Shown here piece after piece: positions 18,961 through 28,621 of a stretch of DNA of 64,000 nucleotides. Under the pieces are notes generated by a model, which saw only the letters and a list, made by a program, of their open reading frames with translations, was not told the DNA's origin and ran no database searches. The DNA is from Bacteroidota bacterium. GTDB lineage: Bacteria; Bacteroidota; Bacteroidia; UKL13-3. The position numbers and the translations under genes are program-made. The DNA lies in NCBI GenBank assembly GCA_025359805.1, contig JANYDU010000024.1, positions 1 through 64,000 of the forward strand. Reading direction: 5' to 3'. Each line of letters begins with the position of its first letter. Position 1 is the first letter of the stretch.

Positions 18961-19647
18961 TTATTTCTTTTCGATGTTTTTGTTTTTAACCAAAACATCA
19001 TCAATCATTCCGTAAGCTTTTGCCTCTTCTGCCGTCATCCAATAATCACGGTCACTATCCGCTTGCACTTTTTCAAATGGATGACCACTATGTGTGGAGA
19101 TAATATCGTATAACTCTTTTTTCAATTTTTGAATTTCACGAGCTGTAATTGCAATATCAGATGCTTGTCCTTGTGCTCCACCAAGTGGTTGATGAATCAT
19201 AATGCGTGCATGCTTTAGTGCGGTACGTTTACCTGCAGCACCTGCGCATTGCAGCACCGCTCCCATTGAAGCGGCTAACCCTGTACAAATAGTTGCTACA
19301 TCAGGATTAATCCATTGCATGGTATCATAAATTCCTAACCCTGCATATACAGAACCACCTGGTGAATTGATATACATTTGAATATCTCTACGCGCATCCA
19401 TTGAATCCAAAAATAACATTTGTGCTTGAACAATATTGGCAACATAATCATCAATAGGCATTCCGAGAAAAATAATACGGTCTGCCATCAATCGTGAAAA
19501 AACGTCAATCTCTCTAAAGTTCATTGGTCGCTCTTCAATAACTGTACGAGTCATTCCTTCAACCGAACTTTCCATGTAAGCATCAACATGTAAACTACTG
19601 ATGCCTTTATGCTTTATCGCATACTTTCTAAATTCTTTTCCGTCCAT
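18961..19647 (-). CDS. clpP: ATP-dependent Clp protease proteolytic subunit ClpP
   Basis: ClpP is the serine peptidase of the Clp complex in the cytoplasm. The catalytic triad can be read: Ser127 in GLAASMGA, His152 in RIMIHQP, and Asp201 in [16 protein letters not shown] (93-100) is the conserved glycine-rich substrate strand. The length of 228 residues is near the usual 195-230, with an N-terminal extension of about 25 residues before [13 protein letters not shown]. It is first in the leftward clpP-clpX-thiamine pyrophosphokinase unit and has a near-ideal promoter 21 bp upstream of its ATG. Confidence 0.97.
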   Translation of the reverse strand: MDGKEFRKYAIKHKGISSLHVDAYMESSVEGMTRTVIEERPMNFREIDVFSRLMADRIIFLGMPIDDYVANIVQAQMLFLDSMDARRDIQMYINSPGGSVYAGLGIYDTMQWINPDVATICTGLAASMGAVLQCAGAAGKRTALKHARIMIHQPLGGAQGQASDIAITAREIQKLKKELYDIISTHSGHPFEKVQADSDRDYWMTAEEAKAYGMIDDVLVKNKNIEKK

Positions 19648-19667
19648 AATTTGTTAAGGTGTTTAAT

Positions 19668-19697
19668 CAAAAGTAATAAATGCTTTGAAAGGCACAA
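19668..19697 (-). promoter_or_regulatory. Promoter of clpP
   Basis: Read on the minus strand, TTG (19697-19695) is followed after exactly 19 bp by TACTTTTG (19675-19668). This matches the Bacteroidota consensus TTG-N19-TAnnTTTG without mismatch. The -7 box ends 20 bp before the clpP ATG. Confidence 0.85.
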
Positions 19698-19746
19698 TTG
19701 TTTTGCCAAAAAAATTATTTGTGCTGATGTGGCAGGGATTAGGGAT

Positions 19747-22700
19747 TTACTTTTTTAGAAATTTAATTTTTTCTGAAGTACCATCATCGTATAGGATGCT
19801 GAAAAAATATATCCCATCAGTTAAAGATGAAATATTAACTGTGTAGCTGCTGTTTTGTGATTCAAATTTTAAACCTTCATGAAACATTTTTTTACCAAGT
19901 ATATCTATAATTTCAATGGATGCAAATGATTGATTATTGTCTTTAAATGAAATGGTCAATTCTTCTTTTGCAGGTATAGGAAAAATACTAATTGAGCTGT
20001 GCACTTGGTATGCAAAGTTAATGGCCACCACATTGCTGTAAGTATATGAACCATCCATATCAACTTGTTTAAGTCTGTAATAATTTACGCCATTAAATGG
20101 TTTATTATCCGTGGTTGTGTATTGATTTACTTTGCTTGAGTTACCTGCTGATTTAATATTATCCAACTCAGAAAAATCTAGTCCATTTGAGCTTTTTTCA
20201 ACAATAAAATAATGGCTATTTATTTCTGATGAAGTAGTCCATTTTAAATTTACTTTTTCATCATTTGTTTTTGCGGCAGTAAATGAAGTGAGTGAAACGG
20301 GCAGTGATGTTCCATTTGCAAAAATAATACTAAAGCGATTTGAACTATATGAAGCACTATCAGTTGCACTAGTTGAAAACGCATATTGAGCAGTATCATT
20401 TAGTAATAAAATAGAAGAGGTATATTTATCATACAAATACAAAAAAATATTATTGGTGAATGAACTTACTCCTTTAAAAGTTAGATTGAATGATTTTGTA
20501 ACGGAATAAAATGCAGTATATAAATAAACGGTATCAGTTGTTGTTGTGGCAGGCGAAGGAATTCCATTAAACATTAAAGGTGTATTATTTACCGATGTAT
20601 ATGATGAAATACTATTTCCCGAAACACTTGGTTTAACTCCATCATAAGGTTCTTCTACATTTTTGGTTGCCGTATTATTAAAGTACACAACTGTTTCATC
20701 CAACATCAGTGTATCGTTTAATTGAACGTGTAAATTATTAGAAAATGTAGAAGACGTTTTTCCAAATAATCCGGTTGAAAGATTTGTTGATTTATAGCTT
20801 TCTTGAAATGAAAGTGTAGCTGTTCCAGAAATTTTTACAAAAAATGCCTGACCTGATCCAATAATATTCGACCCTTGGTTAACTCCACCCGCAAGTGAAT
20901 TCCATGACGACCATTGGTTATTGTATGGATTAAAAACATAAATAGTTGAACCAATATTACCACTGCGTGCAGAAACCCAAGAGCTATTATTCCAATCAAT
21001 AGCAGACGGATATGGGTTTCCAACTAAGTTCCAACCATCACTTGCACCACATCCATTTGAACAAGTTAAGCTCACATTTATTTGTCCTTTATTTAATGTT
21101 GAAGTAGCAGCCATAGTAACAGCAAGTGGAGTATAGTTTGAGCCGTTGAGAAGTGTATTTCCTTGTAACGCTCTATCACCTCTCACAAATACGCGGTATC
21201 CTTTTCCGCTTATAATTGTTGTACTTGTATTCGGAATTGTAACCCAACGATTATTCATACTTCCTGTAAGATTTTCGTTGTAGGTATACACTCCTGGTGA
21301 TGCAGATTGTGTCCAATCAAAACCATTTGAATTTGTTGTGCCTAAAGAGCCTCCAGTTCCTGGCCCTGTAATATGAATTTGATTTTGCCAACTCGAAGCA
21401 AATGTAGTTCCGCTAACTGGTGATGAAATGAATCTCCATTTTCTGCCATCAGCAGGAATATATCTTTGTGCCACTACACTTCCGGTGATATCGGCAGAGC
21501 CACTTAATGAAGCCACAGCAGCAGTTCCTGTGGAGTTGGATACCAACACTAAATTTCCACCAGATGCTAATACGGCCGAACCCGATACGGTAACAATTCC
21601 TGTAACATTTGCAGTACTTGTTAGTGTTTTTGTGCCACTATTTGAACACGTTAAATTTACAAATGGAGCACCCGTAATATTTTGTGTTGTGCCGTTAAAA
21701 TTAATTGTATTGCCCGCAGCAAATGTTGGCGTTGTACCAGTATATGTTAAATCTCCAGAAATATTATATGTTGATGCCCCAAATAATTTGGTTGCGTTTC
21801 CACTCAACTGAAGGTTTGGATAATTGGTAGATGATGTGATAGTTTGACTTCCACTATTTGCACTATATTGAATGGTAGATCCTGATGCAATTACAATTGC
21901 AGCCGAACCAAAAGTACCGCTTAATCCTGCAGAATTAGTAATAGTTACTTTACCGTATAAATAAACACTATCACAAGTAATGGTATAATTTCCAAGTACC
22001 ATTTCGGCACCTGATTGTATAGTCACAATTTTTGGGGTGCCTGTAAAAGTAATATTGCTTGTTACGTTGTAAACAGTTGGGCTTAATACTGTCCATCTTG
22101 ATGCAGCAATAGAGCCGCCTCCAGAATTCCCACTTGCAACTGTAACTACTGGAACTGAAGTTGGCACTAGTGTTCCTGATTGTGTTCCATTATTAGTAAC
22201 ACTTGATGTTGTTGGAAAATTTATATAACCAGGATTATTTACTGTACTACCCGAAGCAATATTTAAATTACCATTAACTGTAATTGCTCCTGTTGTAGGG
22301 ATATTTATCGTATTAGATCCTTGAACAGAAATATTATTAAAAGTAATTGCTCCTGTTACAGGCATATAATAAGGAGGTATAAAAGTTACATTACCGCTTC
22401 CAGAGTTAAATGTACCACCCGTTTTCACTTCCATAATTCCATTCACACTATTACAATTATTAATGGCAGCATTCATGGTTAATGTATATGAATTTGCATT
22501 AACTATCCCTCCGTTTTCAATTTGCAATGTGCTAATTGTATAGTTTGCATTTACATTCCAAGTGGCCCCATTCAACACATCAATTCCACCCAAAGTTATT
22601 GTTCCGATATTTGTTATTGAAGTAAATGTTGATGGCAAAGTAAAGCAAGCAGATCCCCCATTAAAAATGGCACCACTTAAAACAGATAATGTTTTTTTTA

Positions 22701-23544
22701 TATATCTATTTCCATTTTGTAATTGAACATTTCCTCCTACTATTGAAACATTTGGTGGCACATTATTTCCATTTCCTGTTGGCCAATCATAATCATTTCC
22801 GTTAATATTGATTGTTGTATTTAACTCTAATGTTGCCGCTGAAGCATATGTTGGATAACCACCCGTAACAGTTGAATTGTTTAATCTAAGTGTTCCATTA
22901 ATGGTTGTGCTGCTACCACTAAATTGCATGGTAGCAATATTTGTGCAAGTAACGTTTGTAAAAGATAATGTTCCGGAAACGGTAGTTTGATTTGCATTTG
23001 AAAACGTAACCAAACCACTGCCATTAAAAGTACAATTATTTCCGAAATCCATCTGTTGCACATTATCACATGATACATTATAAAATGCGCATGTTCCAGA
23101 TACGGATAGTGTATTGCTTGATCCTTTAATTTCAAAAGTTCCCGTTCCTGATGCAAAAGTTCCGCTATTTGTGAAGGCTGAAGAAATATAATTGTTTGTT
23201 TGTATGGATAGCTTATTATTTCCACCATTCTGAAAAGTAAGCGTTCCGCTATTTAAAACTGCAGTAGCATACAGGTTATAGTTTATTGTTAATGTGAACC
23301 CTGAATTGATAGTTAAAGTTTTTCCACTGTTAATTACTAAACTTCCGCATGTATAATTTGCATTAACAGAAACATTGCTGTTTATAATTACATCATCAGA
23401 ATTTGAAGGAACGGTATTTCCAACCCAAGTTGTACCAACAGACCAATTACCTCCAGCATTTGCTGAGGTTATTGTTGTTGAGAAGCCCTTTTGTGAAAGA
23501 CCAATGATAAAAAGAATAAATAAAATGCGTATGTGTTTAAACAT
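19747..23544 (-). CDS. Large secreted repeat-rich protein with T9SS sorting domain
   Basis: The signal peptide MFKHIRILFILFIIGLSQKGFS is followed by GGNWSVGTTWVGNTVPSNSD, a motif common at the start of Bacteroidota surface proteins. Next come several hundred residues of short Gly/Asn/Thr/Ser-rich strands (LTINSG, INGNLN, TVSGTL), which probably fold as a beta-helix. Near residue 1060 LPVSLTSFTAAKTNDEKVNL opens a linker/FnIII-like module, seen before sorting domains. The C-terminus SISIFPIPAKEELTISF to GIYFFSILYDDG is a type A T9SS signal. At 1265 residues it is likely a surface adhesin or matrix protein. Substrate and partner are unknown. No perfect promoter is present; CAAATATT on the minus strand 33-40 bp upstream reads as AATATTTG. 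Confidence 0.85.
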   Translation of the reverse strand: MFKHIRILFILFIIGLSQKGFSTTITSANAGGNWSVGTTWVGNTVPSNSDDVIINSNVSVNANYTCGSLVINSGKTLTINSGFTLTINYNLYATAVLNSGTLTFQNGGNNKLSIQTNNYISSAFTNSGTFASGTGTFEIKGSSNTLSVSGTCAFYNVSCDNVQQMDFGNNCTFNGSGLVTFSNANQTTVSGTLSFTNVTCTNIATMQFSGSSTTINGTLRLNNSTVTGGYPTYASAATLELNTTININGNDYDWPTGNGNNVPPNVSIVGGNVQLQNGNRYIKKTLSVLSGAIFNGGSACFTLPSTFTSITNIGTITLGGIDVLNGATWNVNANYTISTLQIENGGIVNANSYTLTMNAAINNCNSVNGIMEVKTGGTFNSGSGNVTFIPPYYMPVTGAITFNNISVQGSNTINIPTTGAITVNGNLNIASGSTVNNPGYINFPTTSSVTNNGTQSGTLVPTSVPVVTVASGNSGGGSIAASRWTVLSPTVYNVTSNITFTGTPKIVTIQSGAEMVLGNYTITCDSVYLYGKVTITNSAGLSGTFGSAAIVIASGSTIQYSANSGSQTITSSTNYPNLQLSGNATKLFGASTYNISGDLTYTGTTPTFAAGNTINFNGTTQNITGAPFVNLTCSNSGTKTLTSTANVTGIVTVSGSAVLASGGNLVLVSNSTGTAAVASLSGSADITGSVVAQRYIPADGRKWRFISSPVSGTTFASSWQNQIHITGPGTGGSLGTTNSNGFDWTQSASPGVYTYNENLTGSMNNRWVTIPNTSTTIISGKGYRVFVRGDRALQGNTLLNGSNYTPLAVTMAATSTLNKGQINVSLTCSNGCGASDGWNLVGNPYPSAIDWNNSSWVSARSGNIGSTIYVFNPYNNQWSSWNSLAGGVNQGSNIIGSGQAFFVKISGTATLSFQESYKSTNLSTGLFGKTSSTFSNNLHVQLNDTLMLDETVVYFNNTATKNVEEPYDGVKPSVSGNSISSYTSVNNTPLMFNGIPSPATTTTDTVYLYTAFYSVTKSFNLTFKGVSSFTNNIFLYLYDKYTSSILLLNDTAQYAFSTSATDSASYSSNRFSIIFANGTSLPVSLTSFTAAKTNDEKVNLKWTTSSEINSHYFIVEKSSNGLDFSELDNIKSAGNSSKVNQYTTTDNKPFNGVNYYRLKQVDMDGSYTYSNVVAINFAYQVHSSISIFPIPAKEELTISFKDNNQSFASIEIIDILGKKMFHEGLKFESQNSSYTVNISSLTDGIYFFSILYDDGTSEKIKFLKK

Positions 23545-23754
23545 TAAAAATGCAATAATTTCTTGTGCAAATATTAGATCAATTTAATGTGTGTAATAAT
23601 TAATTTATACTTATTGCAGAATGTATGTGTTAATTGTTTTGCAACGCATGTGGTTAGTTGAAAACACTTATGGTATAGGTAAGATAGGGTTTTGCTGTAT
23701 TCAGATAAATATTCAGTATTTAATGCTGTTTTTTCCACCACTCAAACACTAAAA

Positions 23755-23786
23755 AAAAGCCGCGTAAATTACTTTACACGGCTTTT
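23755..23786 (-). terminator. Rho-independent terminator of the trigger factor gene
   Basis: AAAAGCCGCGTAAA and TTTACACGGCTTTT form a 14-bp stem with one mismatch around a 4-nt loop. A-rich sequence on the + strand gives a U-tract on the minus transcript. It begins about 20 bp after the trigger factor stop. The rest of the gap from 23545 to 23806 shows nothing I can name. Confidence 0.88.
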
Positions 23787-23806
23787 AAAGCTATTCAGAA
23801 TCAATC

Positions 23807-25192
23807 CTAATGGTTGTGTTGGTGATGTTTTTGGTTGTGATTGGTAACTAATTTCACAAACTCATCAGCCGAAACGTCCTTAGTTTCAATAGTAATTAAT
23901 GATTTTACAATAGCACGAACTTTATTAGACACAGCCAAGTTTACCATTTTTGAGCGGTAATCATCTTTCTTTAAACTGGGTTCGATAATACTGTTTAATA
24001 ACTCATCATTTAGCCCAGCAGTTCCATAAGCTCCAAACATACTTTTGGTATAATTAATAGCTGCTTCACGAATATCTTGCTCTTCAATTTTCACGTTGTT
24101 TTCGGCTAACAATTTTTCTTCAAATAAATGATTGCGTAAATATTCGGCTTCATGAATGTATCCGTGATCAATATTTTCAGCCGTAAATTTATCCGAATGT
24201 CTATCCAACATCCAACGCTTTAAAAATGCATCAGGCAATTCAATATTTTGCTTAGCTACTAATGAATCAACCAATTCGTGCTCAAATAAATGTTCTGTTT
24301 GTCCGTTAAAATATCCTGCTAATTCTTCTTTAATTTTTTCTTTTAACTCTTCAATAGAATTAACTGTTCCGGGCTCGTAGGCTTTATCAAATAGTTCTTG
24401 ATTTAATTCAGCTTCCGCATTTTGTTTGATATCAATAACATTCAATTTAAAGTTTGGTCCCAAATCATTTACGCCTACTTTTTGAACGCCTAAAACATGC
24501 GAAATTTCTGTTTCGTTGTTTTCAAACAAATCAAAAATATTTACAATAAACTCTGCACCTTTTTTAATTCCGATAAATTGTTTTTTGAGTGTATCATTTT
24601 TTATGGTTGAAGTTAATACAGGAGCAGAATCTGTATGAGCACCACCTTCCAAAATAGTTCCTGCTTCATCCAACTCATCAAAACTGCAATACACCATATC
24701 ATTATCTCCGGCAGTTTCTACATCTGATAATGTGCCAAAACGTTTTTTCATTCTGTCCAATTCTTCATCAATCATTTTATCATCAATAACAACAGCGTAT
24801 TTTGTAAATTTATCTTGAGCAGAAATGTTCAATTTTAAATCAGGTGATAAACCGATATCAAACTTAAATGTATAGTCTTTATCTTTAGCTAATTCGTCAA
24901 TTTTACTATCATCAGAAAGCACAGGCTGACCAAGAATATTTAATTTTTGTGCATCAATATAATCAAACAAACCTCTTGAAGCTACAGAGTTTACAGCCTC
25001 TAACAAAACGGTTGTTCCAAACATTTTTTCAATCATTGATTTTGGAATTTTACCTGGGCGAAATCCTGGAACATTTGCCTTGTGCTGGTAGTTTTTTAAT
25101 TGTTTATCAATTTCGGGTGCATAATCTGCGCTGGCAACATTTACAGAAATGGTAGCGTTTAGAGCATCTTTGTTTTCAATCGTAACGTTCAT
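23807..25192 (-). CDS. tig: Trigger factor, ribosome-associated chaperone
   Basis: Trigger factor binds nascent chains at the ribosome exit tunnel. The ribosome-binding signature GFRPGKIPKSMIEKMFG is near residue 43, as expected. The middle PPIase-like region and long helical C-terminal arms (LVDSLVAKQNIELPDAFLKRWM) follow. The length of 461 residues is normal. The extreme C-terminus is unusually histidine-rich (HNQKHHQHNH). The gene follows tRNA-Leu with a small hairpin between them and shares that promoter unless there is a second one. clpP and clpX lie a few kilobases further on the same strand, a grouping seen in many bacteria, although a T9SS protein gene is interposed here. Confidence 0.95.
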   Translation of the reverse strand: MNVTIENKDALNATISVNVASADYAPEIDKQLKNYQHKANVPGFRPGKIPKSMIEKMFGTTVLLEAVNSVASRGLFDYIDAQKLNILGQPVLSDDSKIDELAKDKDYTFKFDIGLSPDLKLNISAQDKFTKYAVVIDDKMIDEELDRMKKRFGTLSDVETAGDNDMVYCSFDELDEAGTILEGGAHTDSAPVLTSTIKNDTLKKQFIGIKKGAEFIVNIFDLFENNETEISHVLGVQKVGVNDLGPNFKLNVIDIKQNAEAELNQELFDKAYEPGTVNSIEELKEKIKEELAGYFNGQTEHLFEHELVDSLVAKQNIELPDAFLKRWMLDRHSDKFTAENIDHGYIHEAEYLRNHLFEEKLLAENNVKIEEQDIREAAINYTKSMFGAYGTAGLNDELLNSIIEPSLKKDDYRSKMVNLAVSNKVRAIVKSLITIETKDVSADEFVKLVTNHNQKHHQHNH

Positions 25193-25209
25193 CGTTTTTT
25201 GTTTTAAAT

Positions 25210-25239
25210 AAAATAAGACCGATTACTCAGTCTTATTTT
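25210..25239 (-). terminator. Hairpin between tRNA-Leu and trigger factor gene
   Basis: AAAATAAGAC and GTCTTATTTT are perfect 10-bp arms around a 10-nt loop, just downstream of the tRNA on the minus strand and about 18 bp before the tig ATG. It may terminate the tRNA transcript or serve as a processing or attenuation point before tig. Confidence 0.65.
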
Positions 25240-25254
25240 GGTGTTTGTTAAATG

Positions 25255-25336
25255 TGCGCATGGAGGGACTCGAACCCCCACGCCTTGCGGCACCAGATCC
25301 TAAGTCTGGCACGGCTACCAATTACGCCACATGCGC
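25255..25336 (-). tRNA. tRNA-Leu (anticodon UAG)
   Basis: The minus strand folds into a cloverleaf. The acceptor stem GCGCATG pairs with CATGCGC. The anticodon stem CCAGA/TCTGG encloses loop CTTAGGA with anticodon TAG. A class II variable arm (TGCCGCAAGGCGT) and T-loop GGTTCGAGTCC are present. The length is 82 nt with discriminator A and CCA not encoded. The long variable arm confirms a Leu tRNA. Confidence 0.96.
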
Positions 25337-25381
25337 ATCTTTGAAAAAAGTTTTTTAATTATCTTTTACTCAAAAGGGAGG

Positions 25382-25411
25382 CAAAGGTATTTATTTTTTC
25401 ATATTTCCCAA
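25382..25411 (-). promoter_or_regulatory. Promoter of tRNA-Leu (and probably tig)
   Basis: On the minus strand TTG (25411-25409) is followed after 19 bp by TACCTTTG (25389-25382), a perfect consensus promoter. The -7 box lies 45 bp upstream of the mature tRNA 5' end. It lies back-to-back with the start of the RelA/SpoT gene. Confidence 0.85.
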
Positions 25412-25454
25412 AAGTTCAAATCAATAAGATAAATTCGTTTTATTATTGTTGTGT

Positions 25455-27683
25455 ATGCATACAGAAATAGATACGGAAAAAGAAAATCAAGCAATCGTTA
25501 CTGCCTATCGTAACCTTTTAAAAGCTTGTAAAGGAACACTTGAAAAAGGCGATAAAAAACTTATTCGTGAAGCGTTTAATTTATCGTTGGATGCGCACAA
25601 ACACATGCGCAGAAAATCTGGTGAACCCTATATTCTTCATCCATTGGCTGTGGCTCAAATTTGTGCCGAAGAAATTGGTTTGGGAACCACTTCAATTGTT
25701 TGTGCTTTATTACATGATACCGTTGAGGATACTCATATTACGCTTGATGTAGTGCGATTAAATTTTGGAGATCGTGTGGCTGTAATTATTGATGGACTTA
25801 CAAAAATTGGTGGTGTTTTTGATCAGCAAGATAAAAGCATGCAGGCTGAGAATTTTAAAAAAATGCTGCTTACTTTGAGTGATGATGTGAGAGTGATTCT
25901 TATCAAATTGGCTGATAGACTGCATAACATGCGCACACTCGACTCCATGTCGGCTAAATCACAATTAAAAATAGCCTCAGAAACTTTATATGTGTATGCC
26001 CCACTTGCACATCGCTTAGGTTTATATGCAATTAAAACGGAGTTGGAAGATTTGGCTACAAAATATTTAGAAGCCGAAAATTACAATTTTGTAAAAGAGA
26101 AATTACAAGAAACGAAAAGCCAACGTAACAAATACATTAAGCAATTTATTGAACCTCTTCAAGAAAATTTATTGGAGCAAGGCTTAAAGTTTGAAATAAA
26201 AGGTAGACCCAAATCTATTCACTCTATTTTAAATAAAATGAAAAAACAAAATATACCTTTTGATGAGGTGTATGATTTGTTTGCCATCAGAGTAATTATT
26301 GATTCTGAAATTGAAAACGAAAAATCGGATTGCTGGAAAGTATATTCCATAGTAACGGATTTTTATAAGCCAAATCCCGATCGTTTACGTGATTGGGTTT
26401 CTACTCCAAAAGGAAACGGATATGAAAGTTTGCACACCACTGTGATGGGACCAAAAGGAAAATGGGTGGAAGTGCAAATTAGAACTAAGCGTATGGATGA
26501 AATTGCAGAAAAGGGATATGCGGCACATTGGAAATATAAAGATAAAGAAGCACAGCCCAGTGATGGAGGATTGGAAGAATGGTTATCAAAAGTGAGAGAA
26601 ATTTTAGAAAACCCTGAGTCAAACGCATTGGATTTTTTAGATGATTTTAAACTCAATTTATTTTCGGACGAGATTTTTGTGTTTACCCCAAAAGGTGATT
26701 TGCGTAAGCTTCCATTTAATGCTACCATTTTAGATTTTGCATTTGATATTCACTCTGAGTTAGGCGGGAAATGTATTGGCGGAAAAGTAAATAATAAATT
26801 AGTGCCGCTCAATCATCAATTATCAAATGGAGATCAAGTAGAAATTTTAACTTCAACCAAACAAACTCCAAAAGAAGACTGGTTACATTTTGTGGTTACT
26901 GCAAAAGCAAAAGCAAAAATCAGGGATTATCAGAAGCAAGAAAAAATGCGTTCCTCACAAATGGGAAAAGAGATTTTGGAGCGAAAATTTAAGCAAGATA
27001 AAATTACTTTTAACAGCGAAAATTTACTTCCCTTGTTGCATTATTTTAAACTGCCAACGGTATCAGAATTATACTTTCAAATTGCTACCGAAAAGATTGA
27101 TAAAACAAAACTCAATATTGCCGAAATTATTGAATACACTAAAGCCCGCAAGCAAGAAGAATCGCAACAACAAGCCCATAAAAAGGAACACAAAGTATCG
27201 GGTAATTTTGCAAAAGATGCAGTAATTATTGGTGATGATATTGACTTGCCATATTCGTTTGCAAAATGTTGCAGTCCCATTCCTGGAGATGATATTTTTG
27301 GTTTTGTAACGGTGGGCGAAGGCGTAAAAATTCATCGAACAAATTGTACCAATGCCATTAGCTTAATGTCTAATTATGGGTATCGAATAATCAAGGCAAA
27401 ATGGGCCAATTCATCATTGGATAAATCGCAAGCATTTATCACCAATATTAAAGTTTCCGGAATTGATAGCGTTGGAATTGTAAGTACCATTGCAGATATT
27501 ATTTCAAAGCAATTACAAATAAATATGCACGCAATAAGTGTATCTTCAAAAGAAGGAATGTTTGAAGGTTCAATTGAATTGGAGGTTTATGATACCAATC
27601 AATTGGAAGAGTTGATGAATAAAATTAAAGCATCAAGTGCATTGATAAAAGTATATAGAGAAGATATGCCGAGTGCCACATAA
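25455..27683 (+). CDS. rsh: RelA/SpoT-family (p)ppGpp synthetase/hydrolase
   Basis: This is a long bifunctional-type stringent response enzyme of 742 residues. The N-terminal HD hydrolase domain has H50 in HKHMRRKSGEPYILHP and the HDTVED motif (87-92), so hydrolysis is probably active. The synthetase domain shows FAIRVII, WVSTPKGNGYESLHTTVMGP and the conserved EVQIRT. A TGS domain (IFVFTPKGDLRKLP), a zinc-finger-like CCSPIPGD block and a C-terminal ACT domain (ITNIKVSGIDSVGIVSTIADI) follow. I take the ATG at 25455 rather than in-frame TTG codons just upstream. TATTATTG at 25441-25448 is a one-mismatch -7 box only 7 bp ahead, so the leader would be short. Confidence 0.95.
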   Translation: MHTEIDTEKENQAIVTAYRNLLKACKGTLEKGDKKLIREAFNLSLDAHKHMRRKSGEPYILHPLAVAQICAEEIGLGTTSIVCALLHDTVEDTHITLDVVRLNFGDRVAVIIDGLTKIGGVFDQQDKSMQAENFKKMLLTLSDDVRVILIKLADRLHNMRTLDSMSAKSQLKIASETLYVYAPLAHRLGLYAIKTELEDLATKYLEAENYNFVKEKLQETKSQRNKYIKQFIEPLQENLLEQGLKFEIKGRPKSIHSILNKMKKQNIPFDEVYDLFAIRVIIDSEIENEKSDCWKVYSIVTDFYKPNPDRLRDWVSTPKGNGYESLHTTVMGPKGKWVEVQIRTKRMDEIAEKGYAAHWKYKDKEAQPSDGGLEEWLSKVREILENPESNALDFLDDFKLNLFSDEIFVFTPKGDLRKLPFNATILDFAFDIHSELGGKCIGGKVNNKLVPLNHQLSNGDQVEILTSTKQTPKEDWLHFVVTAKAKAKIRDYQKQEKMRSSQMGKEILERKFKQDKITFNSENLLPLLHYFKLPTVSELYFQIATEKIDKTKLNIAEIIEYTKARKQEESQQQAHKKEHKVSGNFAKDAVIIGDDIDLPYSFAKCCSPIPGDDIFGFVTVGEGVKIHRTNCTNAISLMSNYGYRIIKAKWANSSLDKSQAFITNIKVSGIDSVGIVSTIADIISKQLQINMHAISVSSKEGMFEGSIELEVYDTNQLEELMNKIKASSALIKVYREDMPSAT

Positions 27684-27721
27684 ATAATTTTTCAAATCAT
27701 CTGCACATTGTTAAATTAGTA

Positions 27722-27729
27722 TACATTTG
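27722..27729 (+). promoter_or_regulatory. -7 element for the yicC-gmk-nadD operon
   Basis: TACATTTG matches TAnnTTTG perfectly and ends 16 bp before the yicC ATG. No TTG stands at 19-20 bp spacing upstream. Confidence 0.6.
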
Positions 27730-27745
27730 CCGAAAGAAAACGACT

Positions 27746-28615
27746 ATGTTAAGATCAATGACCGGCTACGGTCAAGCAGAAGTGGAAACAGATCGCTATG
27801 CGATTAAAGCCGAATTTAAAGCCCTCAACAATAAATTTTTGGAACTCAATTTACGCTTGCCTAAAGTTTGGCAAAACAAGGATCTTGAACTGCGTAGAGA
27901 CCTAAGTAAATTGGTTGAACGAGGCAGTTGCCATATTTCCGTTAACGTTACTTTTAAAAGAGCTGAAGATAAAATTCTTCCTATCAACAAAGAAGTTGCG
28001 CGTTATTACCTCAACGAGTTATCTGAATTAAGTAAAGAATATAATTTAGATCAAGCTGCTCTCTCACAAAGTATTTTATCTATTCCAAATTTGTTTCAAA
28101 TAGTGGAAGAAGAGAATACCGAAGAAGATAATAAAGCATTGATGGAAGTGTTGAATGAAGCGTTCATTGATTTTGAAAAATTTAGAATGAAAGAAGGCGA
28201 AATGCTTTCGGAAGAATTGATGAGAATGACTCAAGCTATTTTGCGTTTGGTAAAAGAAGTGGAAGAAATGGATCCCGAAAGAATGGAAACAATTCGCACC
28301 AAAATTACTGCCGAAATTACCCAACTTCAGGAAAATAATTTTGATAAAAACAGGTTTGAACAAGAGCTCATCTATTATTTAGAGAAGCTTGATGTATCTG
28401 AAGAAAAATCTCGTTTAATCAATCATTGTAATTATTTTTTAGATACGATGAATGTTAAATCATCAGGAAAAAAATTAGGATTTATTGCCCAAGAAATGGG
28501 AAGAGAAATAAACACACTTGGGGCGAAAGCCAATCACTTTAAAATTCAACAAAGGGTGGTAGAGATGAAAGATGAGTTGGAAAAAATTAAAGAACAAATC
28601 AATAATATTTTATAA
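27746..28615 (+). CDS. yicC: YicC-family endoribonuclease
   Basis: The protein opens with LRSMTGYGQAE and soon reaches ALNNKFLELNLRLP, both hallmarks of the YicC family. The C-terminus carries EKSRLINHCNYFLD and SGKKLGFIAQEMGREINTLGAKANH, the conserved DUF1732 region. The length of 289 residues is normal. YicC-like proteins have been shown to be RNases in other bacteria. It heads the compact rightward trio yicC-gmk-nadD, with 6 bp to gmk; this order is common in Bacteroidota. Confidence 0.94.
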   Translation: MLRSMTGYGQAEVETDRYAIKAEFKALNNKFLELNLRLPKVWQNKDLELRRDLSKLVERGSCHISVNVTFKRAEDKILPINKEVARYYLNELSELSKEYNLDQAALSQSILSIPNLFQIVEEENTEEDNKALMEVLNEAFIDFEKFRMKEGEMLSEELMRMTQAILRLVKEVEEMDPERMETIRTKITAEITQLQENNFDKNRFEQELIYYLEKLDVSEEKSRLINHCNYFLDTMNVKSSGKKLGFIAQEMGREINTLGAKANHFKIQQRVVEMKDELEKIKEQINNIL

Positions 28616-28621
28616 TACACG

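Noticed and set aside
21428..21811. 127-codon + strand frame
   Set aside because: It is antisense to the repeat-rich T9SS protein and has no independent signals.
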